NCBI GenBank assembly: GCA_000759755.1
Contig: BBMW01000005.1
Span: 1 to 64,000, forward strand
Reading direction: 5' to 3'
DNA from: Citrobacter werkmanii NBRC 105721
Lineage (GTDB): Bacteria > Pseudomonadota > Gammaproteobacteria > Enterobacterales > Enterobacteriaceae
DNA: 64,000 nucleotides
The notes under the pieces are model-generated. The model saw only the letters and a program-made list of their open reading frames with translations, made no database searches and had not been told where the DNA came from. Shown in pieces: positions 1 to 10,612 of this stretch. A program made the position numbers and the translations under genes. Position 1 is the first letter of the stretch; each line of letters starts with the position of its first letter.

Positions 1-197
1 ACTTTATCTTCGACGATGCCCATGCCAGATTCGGCAACGGCCATTTTCGCGAGAGGGATTCGAGCGTCTGCGGCAGCCAGAGCGGCGGCGCGGAAGATTT
101 TGTCAACCTGTTCTTGAGTGAAACTGGCATATTCACGCTGGGCTTTTTTTACGCGCTCTACAAGTGCGTTAAGTTCAGCGACATTAGTAACAGCCAT
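1..197 (-). CDS. adhE: AdhE, bifunctional aldehyde-alcohol dehydrogenase (N-terminal part only)
   Basis: This is the first 65 or so codons of the large fermentative enzyme that reduces acetyl-CoA to acetaldehyde and then to ethanol with NADH. The reading frame runs off the left edge of the window. The visible N-terminus starts MAVTNVAELNALVERV, as in E. coli AdhE, and enters the aldehyde dehydrogenase domain. The ATG is at 197..195, with a GGAGAGC ribosome site just upstream on the minus strand. The next gene, ychE, is divergent. The catalytic domains and the C-terminal iron-dependent alcohol dehydrogenase half lie outside the window. Confidence 0.95.
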   Translation of the reverse strand, partial: MAVTNVAELNALVERVKKAQREYASFTQEQVDKIFRAAALAAADARIPLAKMAVAESGMGIVEDK

Positions 198-684
198 AAT
201 GCTCTCCTGATAATGTTAAACTTTTTTAGTAAATCATCTGCTCGATACGAGAGTATAGACAGACCGACGAAAATTTGTGTAACGGTTTGAAAATCAAACG
301 GTTAATTAACGCCCACTTTACCTTGATTTACTAAAAGAGCTTATACGCAAGCGCCAGTTAACTCTCACGCTTTACCTCCAGGGGACGTAAGCAAGGTTAC
401 TCACTTCTGAGTAGTAATTGCGTGATCTGGATCAAAATTTCGCAAAGCTGACACCTTTCAGCAGGCCCTTTTAGCGTTTATCGGTAAGTGTTAAAAAATT
501 GGTGTGGTGAATGCTAATCACATTAGCATATTTAATACATATTAATAACACTAAGTATTAGTAGCGTATTTACGTAGATATACGCAGATAGGAGGTGAAG
601 TATGCTGACAAAAGGCGTATCTTCAGCGCGGATTTTATCACTTTTTATGACTCATTTTATCCGGCTAACGCTTCGGAGCTAACC
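198..684. other. adhE-ychE divergent intergenic region
   Basis: A gap of about 490 bp between two divergent genes. It should hold the adhE promoter and long leader, and the ychE promoter. The only motif I can support is the FNR/CRP-like site at 422-435. The stretch around 480-590 is AT-rich. I see no small gene or hairpin with a T-run here. Confidence 0.5.
422..435. promoter_or_regulatory. Candidate FNR (or CRP) site
   Basis: GTGATCTGGATCAA differs from the FNR consensus TTGAT-N4-ATCAA at one base. It also resembles a CRP site (TGTGA-N6-TCACA) with two mismatches. It lies between adhE and ychE, so it could act on either. adhE is a fermentation gene, so anaerobic control is plausible, but this is inferred from the motif alone. 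Confidence 0.4.
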
Positions 685-1332
685 GTGATCCAAACGCTAT
701 TTGATTTTCCTGTTTATTTTAAATTTTTTGTTGGGTTATTTGCCCTAGTCAACCCGGTAGGGATCATCCCTGTCTTTATCAGTATGACCAGCTATCAAAC
801 TGCGGCTGCGCGAAATAAAACCAATCTCACGGCAAACCTGTCGGTCGCGATCATCCTGTGGACTTCGCTGTTCCTGGGGGACGGTATTCTGCAACTTTTC
901 GGTATCTCTATAGATTCGTTCAGGATTGCTGGCGGTATTCTGGTTGTGACCATCGCGATGTCGATGATTAGCGGAAAACTTGGTGAAGATAAGCAGAACA
1001 AACAGGAAAAATCAGAAACGGCCATTCGTGAAAGCATTGGCGTGGTGCCGTTGGCATTGCCGTTGATGGCGGGGCCGGGGGCAATTAGCTCGACTATCGT
1101 TTGGGGGACGCGTTACCACAGTGCAATTAACCTGTTTGGCTTTTTTATCGCGATTGCGTTATTTGCCTTGTGTTGCTGGGGGCTGTTTCGCATGGCACCG
1201 TGGCTAGTGCGCTTGCTGGGCCAAACGGGTATCAACGTCATTACGCGTATTATGGGGCTGTTACTCATGGCCTTAGGGATTGAATTTATTGTTACTGGTA
1301 TCAAATCCATTTTCCCCGGTTTGCTTGCCTGA
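685..1332 (+). CDS. ychE: YchE, MarC-family integral membrane protein
   Basis: A 215-residue inner-membrane protein of the MarC/YhcE (UPF0056) family, function unknown. It has about six hydrophobic segments, with conserved LVNPVG near residue 20 and PLALPLMAGPG mid-protein. The frame is open from GTG 595. I chose GTG 685 because it has GGAG at 676-679 at good spacing, gives the family length of 215 residues and starts at the conserved IQT-FDFPVYFKF sequence. A terminator-like hairpin follows at 1351. Confidence 0.9.
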   Translation: MIQTLFDFPVYFKFFVGLFALVNPVGIIPVFISMTSYQTAAARNKTNLTANLSVAIILWTSLFLGDGILQLFGISIDSFRIAGGILVVTIAMSMISGKLGEDKQNKQEKSETAIRESIGVVPLALPLMAGPGAISSTIVWGTRYHSAINLFGFFIAIALFALCCWGLFRMAPWLVRLLGQTGINVITRIMGLLLMALGIEFIVTGIKSIFPGLLA

Positions 1333-1350
1333 TATTCCTTCTTCAGTACA

Positions 1351-1380
1351 AGCGGAGCCGCTGCAGGCTCCGCTTCCTTT
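1351..1380 (+). terminator. Terminator after ychE
   Basis: AGCGGAGCC / GGCTCCGCT form a 9-bp perfect stem with a 6-nt loop. TCCTTT follows, about 20 nt after the ychE stop. Confidence 0.75.
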
Positions 1381-2098
1381 CATTATCAGTAAAACTTCTC
1401 ACTAAAGTTGATAATCAGCATAACAATAATGAAAAATGCTGATAGTTAACGATTTAGTTATTCATTGATTTTATGGATATAACACTCAGCGCTGCGTCAG
1501 GCGGAGCACGATATTGCTGTTATTTTATTAACATCATACTCTGGGGCTTGCTGTGGGATTATCGAAATGTTATTAGTTATTTCAGCGTTTTTTTTAGATG
1601 AATGTGCTAATTAACAACCAATTGTTAAATTTATGTGCATTTTGGCATGGGGTTGAGACCGGACAGGGGAGTCAACCATGCTAATCAGACAATTAGTTGA
1701 TTATTAATGTTTTATTATTATAGGTTTTCATTCGTAAGCCTTTGCCAGTGACATTTATTTCTAATAAAAGAGAATTGGTTAACAAATTTGTAAAATGTAT
1801 TGGCGGTGAAGAAACGCATTTGGTACTTTCCGGCCAGGTATTTGGCAGAAGAATTGACGTTGATGAGAATGATTTTCAGTTGCCTTCTCTCAACAGGGTA
1901 ATAGCGTGTTTCCGGCAGGGGAGACACGTAGATAATCGACGCAAGGCGGTCGTACGAATCGCCAGAATAAATAAAGTCGGTGATAGCAAGCAGTAAAAAC
2001 AATAAACCACCTGACGGCAGAAAATCTCCGGTGCCGTACAGGGATCCTGACAGGATTAACAGTCTGGTTAAAAAACCAGCCATAATAATGAGGGAGTA
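1381..2098. other. ychE-oppA intergenic region (oppA upstream region)
   Basis: About 720 bp of AT-rich sequence (most so from 1380 to 1800), longer than I recall for E. coli. It must contain the oppA promoter and leader. Open frames on both strands (1718-2107 minus, 1742-1996 plus) show no recognisable family and overlap each other and the oppA start, so I do not call them. No clear promoter can be assigned by eye. Confidence 0.4.
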
Positions 2099-2107
2099 CA
2101 AACACAA
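2099..2107 (+). promoter_or_regulatory. GcvB small-RNA target at the oppA start
   Basis: CAAACACAA ends at the first base of the oppA ATG. It is perfectly complementary to the UUGUGUUUG stretch of the GU-rich R1 region of GcvB sRNA. oppA is an established GcvB target in E. coli and Salmonella, repressed by R1 pairing over the translation start. The gcvB gene itself is outside this window. Confidence 0.7.
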
Positions 2108-3738
2108 TGACGATCATCACTAAAAAAAGTTTAGTCGCTGCGGGGATCCTCACTGCGCTAATCGCTGGAAATGTGGCCACGGCGGCAGTTGTGCCAGCGG
2201 GTGTGCAGCTTGCTGAAAAGCAGACTCTGGTGCGTAATAACGGTTCGGAAGTTCAGTCTCTCGATCCTCATAAAATTGAAGGTGTGCCGGAATCCAACAT
2301 TAGCCGGGACCTGTTTGAAGGTTTATTAATCAGCGATGTCGATGGCAAACCATCGCCGGGCGTGGCTGAAAAATGGGATAATAAAGATTTTAAAGTCTGG
2401 ACATTCCATCTGCGTAAAGATGCTAAATGGTCTGACGGTACGCCTGTTACCGCGCAAGATTTTGTGTATAGCTGGCAACGTTTGGCGAACCCAAATACTG
2501 CCTCACCTTACGCCAGTTATTTGCAGTACGGTCATATCGTCAACATTGATGACATCATCGCCGGTAAAAAGCCGGTCACCGATCTCGGTGTGAAAGCGAT
2601 TGACGATCATACTTTTGAAGTCACCCTGAGCGAACCTGTTCCTTATTTCTACAAACTGCTTGTGCACTCTTCCGTTTCTCCGGTTCCTAAAGCCGCCGTG
2701 GAAAAATACGGTGATAAGTGGACCCAGCCCACTAACATTGTCACTAACGGCGCGTATAAACTGAAGGACTGGGTGGTTAACGAGCGCATTGTGCTTGAGC
2801 GTAATACCAACTACTGGGACAACGCCAAAACCATTATTAACCAGGTAACCTACCTGCCAATTTCTTCTGAAGTGACTGACGTTAACCGCTATCGCAGCGG
2901 TGAAATCGACATGACCTATAACAACATGCCGATCGAGTTATTCCAGAAACTGAAAAAAGAGATCCCGAACGAAGTTCACGTTGACCCGTATCTGTGCACC
3001 TATTATTACGAAATCAACAACCAGAAAGCACCGTTCAACGATGTTCGTGTTCGTACGGCTCTGAAGCTGGCGATGGATCGTGACATCATCGTCAACAAAG
3101 TGAAAAACCAGGGTGACCTGCCTGCTTATAGCTTTACCCCTCCTTACACCGATGGCGCGAAACTGGTTGAGCCAGAGTGGTTCAAATGGTCACAGGAAAA
3201 ACGCAACGAAGAAGCGAAAAAACTGCTGGCTGAAGCCGGTTATACCGCTGAAAAACCGTTGACCTTTGACTTGCTGTATAACACCTCAGACCTGCACAAG
3301 AAACTGGCTATCGCCGCGGCATCTATCTGGAAGAAAAATCTGGGCGCTAACGTCAAGCTGGAAAACCAGGAGTGGAAAACATTCCTCGATACGCGCCATC
3401 AGGGCAACTATGATGTTTCACGTGCGGGCTGGTGCGCGGATTACAACGAACCAACTTCCTTCCTGAATATGGTGCTGTCCGACAGCTCCAACAACACGGT
3501 TCACTATAAGAGCCCTGCATTTGACAAGCTGATTGCAGACACCCTGAAAGTGACAGATGAAGCGCAGCGTAGTGAGCTGTATTCGAAAGCGGAGCAGCAA
3601 CTGGATAAAGATTCTGCGATTGTACCGGTTTATTACTATGTTAACGCCCGCCTGGTGAAACCATGGGTTGGCGGATACTCCGGTAAAGACCCGATGGATA
3701 ATATCCATGTAAAAGACTTGTATATTATCAAGCATTAA
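2107..3738 (+). CDS. oppA: OppA, periplasmic oligopeptide-binding protein
   Basis: The high-affinity receptor that delivers peptides of 2-5 residues to the OppBCDF importer. It has 543 residues like E. coli OppA. A signal peptide of about 26 residues (basic MTIITKKS, hydrophobic core, ATA-A cleavage region) precedes a type 5 solute-binding fold. Conserved family segments include NNGSEVQSLDPHKIEGVPES and AGWCADYNEPTSFLN. A hairpin follows before oppB, fitting the usual excess of the binding protein over the membrane parts. Translation is probably held down by GcvB at the start codon. Confidence 0.97.
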   Translation: MTIITKKSLVAAGILTALIAGNVATAAVVPAGVQLAEKQTLVRNNGSEVQSLDPHKIEGVPESNISRDLFEGLLISDVDGKPSPGVAEKWDNKDFKVWTFHLRKDAKWSDGTPVTAQDFVYSWQRLANPNTASPYASYLQYGHIVNIDDIIAGKKPVTDLGVKAIDDHTFEVTLSEPVPYFYKLLVHSSVSPVPKAAVEKYGDKWTQPTNIVTNGAYKLKDWVVNERIVLERNTNYWDNAKTIINQVTYLPISSEVTDVNRYRSGEIDMTYNNMPIELFQKLKKEIPNEVHVDPYLCTYYYEINNQKAPFNDVRVRTALKLAMDRDIIVNKVKNQGDLPAYSFTPPYTDGAKLVEPEWFKWSQEKRNEEAKKLLAEAGYTAEKPLTFDLLYNTSDLHKKLAIAAASIWKKNLGANVKLENQEWKTFLDTRHQGNYDVSRAGWCADYNEPTSFLNMVLSDSSNNTVHYKSPAFDKLIADTLKVTDEAQRSELYSKAEQQLDKDSAIVPVYYYVNARLVKPWVGGYSGKDPMDNIHVKDLYIIKH

Positions 3739-3747
3739 TGGCAAGAC

Positions 3748-3785
3748 GTGGGGCAATCAAGGTTGCCCCACAGTGTCTTTTTCTT
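3748..3785 (+). terminator. Hairpin between oppA and oppB (attenuating terminator)
   Basis: GTGGGGCAA / TTGCCCCAC make a 9-bp perfect stem with a 6-nt loop, followed by a T-rich tail (GTCTTTTTCTTC). It lies within an operon, so it likely lets only part of the transcription pass, or protects the oppA 3' end. Confidence 0.7.
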
Positions 3786-3859
3786 CGAACTATTAATACC
3801 GCTTTACCTGAACGTCGGGGCAGAAGGGGTATAAAGGCACACGCCAGAAGGTACGGGCA

Positions 3860-4780
3860 ATGTTAAAATTCATATTACGTCGCTGTCTGGAAGCGATTCC
3901 GACGCTGTTTATTCTTATTACAATTTCATTCTTTATGATGCGCCTTGCACCGGGAAGCCCATTTACCGGAGAACGCGCGTTACCGCCAGAGGTACTGGCA
4001 AATATTGAAGCGAAATATCATCTGAATGATCCTATCTCGACGCAGTACTTCAGCTATCTGAAGCAGCTGGCGCATGGCGATTTTGGGCCATCCTTTAAAT
4101 ATAAAGATTACACGGTTAACGACCTTGTCGCTTCAAGTTTTCCGGTGTCAGCGAAGCTTGGCGCTGCGGCTTTTATTCTGGCGGTGATCGTGGGCGTTAG
4201 CGCTGGGGTAATCGCCGCGCTGAAGCAAAATACGCGCTGGGACTACACGGTAATGGGGGTAGCGATGACCGGGGTGGTTATCCCCAGTTTCGTCGTAGCT
4301 CCCTTATTGGTCATGATATTTGCCATAACGTTGAAATGGCTGCCCGGCGGTGGCTGGAACGGTGGGGCGCTGAAATTTATGATCCTGCCGATGGTGGCGT
4401 TATCGCTCGCCTATATCGCCAGTATCGCCCGTATTACTCGCGGCTCGATGATTGAAGTACTGCACTCTAACTTTATTCGTACCGCACGCGCTAAAGGGCT
4501 GCCGATGCGGCGGATTATTTTCCGCCATGCGTTAAAACCTGCGCTGTTGCCCGTGCTGTCCTATATGGGGCCCGCGTTTGTCGGCATTATCACCGGTTCG
4601 ATGGTTATTGAAACCATCTATGGTTTGCCGGGCATTGGCCAATTGTTCGTCAATGGCGCGTTAAACCGCGACTATTCGCTGGTGCTGAGCCTGACCATTC
4701 TGGTGGGTACGCTGACCATCGTGTTTAACGCGATTGTCGATGTGCTGTATGCCGTTATCGACCCGAAAATTCGTTACTGA
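3860..4780 (+). CDS. oppB: OppB, oligopeptide ABC transporter permease
   Basis: One of the two membrane subunits of the oligopeptide importer. It has 306 residues with about six membrane spans. The binding-protein-dependent permease (EAA) motif is visible in RTARAKGLPMRRIIFRHALK (around residues 210-230), where the OppD/OppF ATPases dock. The N-terminus MLKFILRRCLEAIPTLF is typical of the subfamily. oppC follows after 14 bp. Confidence 0.97.
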   Translation: MLKFILRRCLEAIPTLFILITISFFMMRLAPGSPFTGERALPPEVLANIEAKYHLNDPISTQYFSYLKQLAHGDFGPSFKYKDYTVNDLVASSFPVSAKLGAAAFILAVIVGVSAGVIAALKQNTRWDYTVMGVAMTGVVIPSFVVAPLLVMIFAITLKWLPGGGWNGGALKFMILPMVALSLAYIASIARITRGSMIEVLHSNFIRTARAKGLPMRRIIFRHALKPALLPVLSYMGPAFVGIITGSMVIETIYGLPGIGQLFVNGALNRDYSLVLSLTILVGTLTIVFNAIVDVLYAVIDPKIRY

Positions 4781-4794
4781 TACTGGAGCTCGCT

Positions 4795-5703
4795 ATGATG
4801 TTAAGTAAGAAAAACAGCGAAGCGCTGGAGAATTTCAGTGAAAAGCTGGAGGTCGAAGGCCGCAGCCTGTGGCAAGACGCGCGTCGACGCTTTATGCATA
4901 ACCGCGCGGCGGTAGCAAGCCTGGTGGTGCTGGTGATTATTGCGTTGTTTGTGACGCTGGCGCCGATGCTGTCGCAGTTTACCTACTTCGATACCGACTG
5001 GGGCATGATGTCCAGCGCGCCGGATACGGAGTCCGGACACTACTTTGGCACCGACTCGTCGGGTCGTGACCTGCTGGTTCGTGTGGCGATTGGCGGGCGT
5101 ATCTCGCTGATGGTCGGCATTGCCGCGGCGCTGGTGGCGGTAGTCGTCGGTACGCTGTACGGCTCTCTGTCGGGTTATCTCGGCGGTAAAATCGACTCGG
5201 TGATGATGCGCCTGTTGGAAATCCTCAACTCCTTCCCGTTCATGTTCTTCGTGATTCTGCTGGTGACCTTCTTTGGGCAAAACATTCTGCTGATTTTTGT
5301 CGCTATCGGGATGGTTTCCTGGCTGGATATGGCACGTATCGTGCGTGGACAAACGCTGAGCCTGAAGCGCAAAGAGTTTATTGAAGCGGCGCAAGTCGGC
5401 GGGGTGTCTACCGTGCGCATCGTTATCCGCCATATTGTGCCAAACGTGCTGGGCGTAGTGGTGGTATATGCTTCGTTGCTGGTGCCCAGCATGATTCTGT
5501 TTGAATCCTTCCTGAGTTTTCTGGGCCTAGGGACGCAGGAGCCGTTAAGTAGCTGGGGCGCACTGCTGAGTGATGGTGCCAACTCAATGGAAGTATCGCC
5601 ATGGCTGCTGCTGTTCCCGGCCGGTTTCCTGGTGGTTACTTTGTTCTGTTTTAACTTTATCGGCGATGGCCTGCGTGATGCCCTCGACCCGAAAGACCGT
5701 TAA
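4795..5703 (+). CDS. oppC: OppC, oligopeptide ABC transporter permease
   Basis: The second permease of the Opp complex, 302 residues. A soluble N-terminal part of about 35 residues comes before the first span, and the permease domain carries the ATPase-docking motif FIEAAQVGGVSTVRIVIRHI. Two ATGs stand in tandem at 4795 and 4798. I follow the E. coli start (MMLSKKNSE), which has GGAG eight bases upstream. oppD begins 11 bp after the stop. Confidence 0.96.
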   Translation: MMLSKKNSEALENFSEKLEVEGRSLWQDARRRFMHNRAAVASLVVLVIIALFVTLAPMLSQFTYFDTDWGMMSSAPDTESGHYFGTDSSGRDLLVRVAIGGRISLMVGIAAALVAVVVGTLYGSLSGYLGGKIDSVMMRLLEILNSFPFMFFVILLVTFFGQNILLIFVAIGMVSWLDMARIVRGQTLSLKRKEFIEAAQVGGVSTVRIVIRHIVPNVLGVVVVYASLLVPSMILFESFLSFLGLGTQEPLSSWGALLSDGANSMEVSPWLLLFPAGFLVVTLFCFNFIGDGLRDALDPKDR

Positions 5704-5714
5704 GGAGCGCCGCC

Positions 5715-6728
5715 ATGAGCGTAATTGAGACCGCAACCGCGCCGCTCGCGCAACAACAGGCTAATGCACTGCTGAACGTACAGGATCTGCGCGTGACGTT
5801 TGCCACCCCCGATGGCGATGTTACCGCAGTAAACGATTTAAATTTTTCTCTGCGAGCCGGAGAAACGTTGGGTATTGTGGGTGAGTCCGGTTCGGGCAAA
5901 TCGCAAACCGCGTTTGCCCTGATGGGGCTGCTGGCGGCGAATGGCCGTATCGGAGGTTCCGCTACGTTTAACGGGCGTGAAATATTGAATTTACCGGAGC
6001 ACGAGCTGAACAAACTGCGCGCCGAGCAAATCTCAATGATTTTTCAGGATCCGATGACCTCTCTGAATCCGTACATGCGGGTCGGAGAGCAACTGATGGA
6101 AGTTCTCATGCTGCATAAAGGCATGAGTAAAGCAGAAGCGTTTGAAGAGTCAGTAAAAATGCTGGATGCGGTGAAAATGCCGGAAGCGCGCAAGCGCATG
6201 AAGATGTATCCGCATGAATTCTCTGGCGGAATGCGTCAGCGCGTAATGATCGCCATGGCGCTGCTGTGCAGACCAAAATTATTGATCGCCGATGAGCCGA
6301 CTACCGCGCTCGATGTTACGGTACAGGCGCAAATTATGACGCTGCTGAATGAACTGAAAAGTGAATTTAACACCGCAATTATCATGATCACCCACGATCT
6401 GGGGGTTGTCGCCGGTATTTGTGACAAAGTGCTGGTGATGTACGCCGGACGAACCATGGAATATGGCAGCGCACGGGATGTCTTTTATAAGCCCGTTCAT
6501 CCGTATTCAATTGGTTTGCTGAATGCCGTACCTCGTCTGGACGCTGAAGGGGAAGAGATGTTGACTATCCCGGGCAACCCACCGAACCTGCTGCGTCTGC
6601 CAAAAGGCTGTCCATTCCAGCCCCGCTGCCCGCATGCGATGGAAATCTGTAGCAGTGCTCCGCCACTGGAAGAGTTTAGCCCGGGCCGCCTGCGCGCCTG
6701 CTTTAAACCGGTGGAGGAACTGGTATGA
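5715..6728 (+). CDS. oppD: OppD, oligopeptide transporter ATP-binding subunit
   Basis: One of two ATPases that power peptide import on the cytoplasmic face. It has 337 residues: Walker A GESGSGKS near residue 60, signature FSGGMRQRV, Walker [13 protein letters not shown], and the C-terminal oligopeptide/dipeptide transporter extension, with cysteines in GCPFQPRCPHAMEIC that in this family bind an Fe-S cluster. It overlaps oppF by 4 bp (ATGA), which suggests coupled translation. Confidence 0.97.
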   Translation: MSVIETATAPLAQQQANALLNVQDLRVTFATPDGDVTAVNDLNFSLRAGETLGIVGESGSGKSQTAFALMGLLAANGRIGGSATFNGREILNLPEHELNKLRAEQISMIFQDPMTSLNPYMRVGEQLMEVLMLHKGMSKAEAFEESVKMLDAVKMPEARKRMKMYPHEFSGGMRQRVMIAMALLCRPKLLIADEPTTALDVTVQAQIMTLLNELKSEFNTAIIMITHDLGVVAGICDKVLVMYAGRTMEYGSARDVFYKPVHPYSIGLLNAVPRLDAEGEEMLTIPGNPPNLLRLPKGCPFQPRCPHAMEICSSAPPLEEFSPGRLRACFKPVEELV

Positions 6729-7729
6729 ATGCGGTCACCGAACAACGAAAAGTGCTCCTGGAGATTGCCGATCTTAAAGTCCATTTCGACATTAAAGATG
6801 GCAAACAGTGGTTCTGGCAACCGTCTAAAACCCTGAAGGCAGTTGATGGCGTAACCCTGCGACTGTATGAAGGTGAAACCTTAGGCGTGGTGGGGGAGTC
6901 CGGCTGCGGAAAATCGACCTTTGCTCGGGCGATTATCGGTCTGGTGAAAGCGACTGATGGAAAGGTCGCCTGGTTGGGTAAAGATTTGCTGGGTATGAAA
7001 CCCGATGAATGGCGCGAGGTGCGCAGTGATATCCAGATGATTTTCCAGGATCCGCTGGCATCATTAAACCCGCGTATGACCATTGGTGAAATCATCGCCG
7101 AACCGCTGCGGACTTATCATCCAAACCTGCCGGGTCAGGAAGTCCGCGACCGTGTGAAGGCAATGATGATGAAGGTTGGGTTGCTGCCAAACCTGATTAA
7201 CCGTTACCCGCATGAGTTTTCCGGCGGCCAATGTCAGCGTATCGGTATTGCCCGCGCGCTGATTCTCGAACCGAAGCTGATTATCTGCGACGAGCCAGTT
7301 TCTGCGCTGGACGTATCCATTCAGGCCCAGGTCGTTAACCTCTTGCAGCAGCTACAGCGTGAAATGGGGCTGTCATTAATTTTCATTGCCCACGACCTGG
7401 CGGTGGTTAAGCATATCTCCGATCGCGTACTGGTGATGTATCTCGGACACGCGGTGGAATTAGGCACCTATGACGAGGTGTACCATAATCCGCTACATCC
7501 TTATACCAAAGCGCTAATGTCTGCTGTGCCGATCCCCGATCCGGATATGGAAAGGAACAAAGTTATCCAACTGCTGGAAGGCGAGTTGCCGTCGCCGATT
7601 AATCCTCCTTCGGGCTGTGTGTTCCGTACGCGCTGCCCGATTGCCGGACCAGAGTGTGCAAAAACACGCCCGGTTCTCGAAGGCAGTTTTCGACACGCCG
7701 TTTCCTGCCTGAAAGTAGACCCGCTATAA
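6725..7729 (+). CDS. oppF: OppF, oligopeptide transporter ATP-binding subunit
   Basis: The partner ATPase of OppD, 334 residues. Walker A is GESGCGKS, the signature is FSGGQCQRIGIA, and Walker B is LIICDEPVSALD. The C-terminal extension carries cysteines (GCVFRTRCPIAGPEC), as in OppD. It is the last gene of the operon, with a strong terminator 7 bp after the stop. Confidence 0.97.
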   Translation: MNAVTEQRKVLLEIADLKVHFDIKDGKQWFWQPSKTLKAVDGVTLRLYEGETLGVVGESGCGKSTFARAIIGLVKATDGKVAWLGKDLLGMKPDEWREVRSDIQMIFQDPLASLNPRMTIGEIIAEPLRTYHPNLPGQEVRDRVKAMMMKVGLLPNLINRYPHEFSGGQCQRIGIARALILEPKLIICDEPVSALDVSIQAQVVNLLQQLQREMGLSLIFIAHDLAVVKHISDRVLVMYLGHAVELGTYDEVYHNPLHPYTKALMSAVPIPDPDMERNKVIQLLEGELPSPINPPSGCVFRTRCPIAGPECAKTRPVLEGSFRHAVSCLKVDPL

Positions 7730-7735
7730 TCGTGA

Positions 7736-7763
7736 GGGCTGACAAAGGTCAGCCCTTCTTTTT
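7736..7763 (+). terminator. Terminator of the opp operon
   Basis: GGGCTGAC / GTCAGCCC form an 8-bp perfect stem with loop AAAG, followed by TTCTTTTT. It separates oppF from the channel gene that begins 13 bp later. Confidence 0.9.
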
Positions 7764-7775
7764 GGTGAGGTATTT

Positions 7776-8612
7776 GTGTCTGGCTTAGTTTCTTCTGTTC
7801 GCCGTACGCTTTATCGTACATTATTTGATTTAGACACACGCTCGGGGCGCCGTTTTGAAGGTATGTGCGCACTGTTCGCGCTGCTCAGCGTGATTGTTAT
7901 CTTCGTTGAGTCCGGGGTCGGGACGCAATACCATTTGACCTTTGAGGAATGGCGCGTATTTGTCTGGCTGGAAGTCTTTATCACTCTGGTCTTTACTATC
8001 GAATATCTGCTGCGATTATGCTGCTGGGCCAATCCCGCTAAATATGTCTTTAGCTTCTGGGGGATTATCGATCTTGCCACCATTTTGCCACTGTATGTGA
8101 TGTGGTTATGGCCGGAAATCAGTCTGAGTTATGTTTTCGCCTGGCGGGCGATGCGTGTCCTGCGCGTACTGCGAATTCTCAAATTGCTGCGCTTTATGCC
8201 TTCTCTGCGTATATTCTGGAGCGCAATAAAAAGCGCCCGTCATCAGCTAATCCTGTTCTATTCATTTATTGCCATTCTGATGATTGTTTTCGGCGCGCTG
8301 ATGTATCTGATAGAAGGGCCCAAATATGGCTTTAGTACGCTGAATGCGTCAGTGTATTGGGCCATTGTCACGGTAACCACCGTCGGCTATGGTGATATTA
8401 CTCCCCACACGCCGCTCGGGCGCATGGTAGCGTCAGTGCTGATTTTGATTGGTTATTCCGTGATTGCGATCCCGACTGGTTTGATAACGACGCATATGAG
8501 CAGTGCGTTCCAGCATCGGCAGAATCAGCGTAAATGTCCGCAGTGTCAGCAAAGTCAGCATGAGCACAGCGCGCAGTTTTGTAACCGGTGCGGAAGCAAA
8601 TTACCGGGCTAA
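7776..8612 (+). CDS. Voltage-gated potassium channel-like protein with C-terminal zinc ribbon
   Basis: A 278-residue six-span channel of the KvAP/ion_trans class. Residues 30-120 hold S1-S3. S4 (about 123-140) carries an arginine at every third position (WRAMRVLRVLRILKLLRF). The selectivity filter TVGYGD is at 202-207, between S5 and S6. The soluble tail ends in a CxxC...CxxC zinc ribbon (Cys 254, 257, 269, 272). It is not the E. coli Kch, which has an RCK domain and sits after clsA. I recall a Salmonella gene in this same oppF-yciU slot. The start is GTG 7776, with GGTGAGG at 7764-7770. Ion selectivity and gating are inferred from the motifs. Confidence 0.85.
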   Translation: MSGLVSSVRRTLYRTLFDLDTRSGRRFEGMCALFALLSVIVIFVESGVGTQYHLTFEEWRVFVWLEVFITLVFTIEYLLRLCCWANPAKYVFSFWGIIDLATILPLYVMWLWPEISLSYVFAWRAMRVLRVLRILKLLRFMPSLRIFWSAIKSARHQLILFYSFIAILMIVFGALMYLIEGPKYGFSTLNASVYWAIVTVTTVGYGDITPHTPLGRMVASVLILIGYSVIAIPTGLITTHMSSAFQHRQNQRKCPQCQQSQHEHSAQFCNRCGSKLPG

Positions 8613-8614
8613 AA

Positions 8615-8645
8615 GTAAAAAAGCTGCGAGAGCAGCTTTTTTTAA
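8615..8645. terminator. Bidirectional terminator between the channel gene and yciU
   Basis: An A-rich run is followed by AAGCTGC-GAGA-GCAGCTT and a run of T. The A-run on one side and the T-run on the other let it serve both convergent genes. Confidence 0.85.
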
Positions 8646-10470
<1,825 letters not shown>

Positions 10471-10576
10471 AAATTTAAAAATCCTTTTGAAAGCGTATTG
10501 TTAAGAGTTTACGCATCAGGATAAATCTGGCAAATAAAAACACGGGAAAACCTCTGGTCTGCATTCGGTGTGGCGT

Positions 10577-10582
10577 TATAAT
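10577..10582 (+). promoter_or_regulatory. -10 element of the yciY promoter
   Basis: A perfect TATAAT lies 31 bp before the yciY ATG. No good -35 hexamer stands 17 bp upstream, so the promoter may need an activator or be weak. Confidence 0.5.
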
Positions 10583-10612
10583 GGCCGCTCAGTGACTGGA
10601 AGAGTAGTTAAC

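Noticed and set aside
1718-2107. A 129-codon minus-strand frame in the oppA upstream region
   Set aside because: It starts on the oppA start codon, overlaps another open frame and the GcvB site, and shows no domain. I leave it as intergenic.
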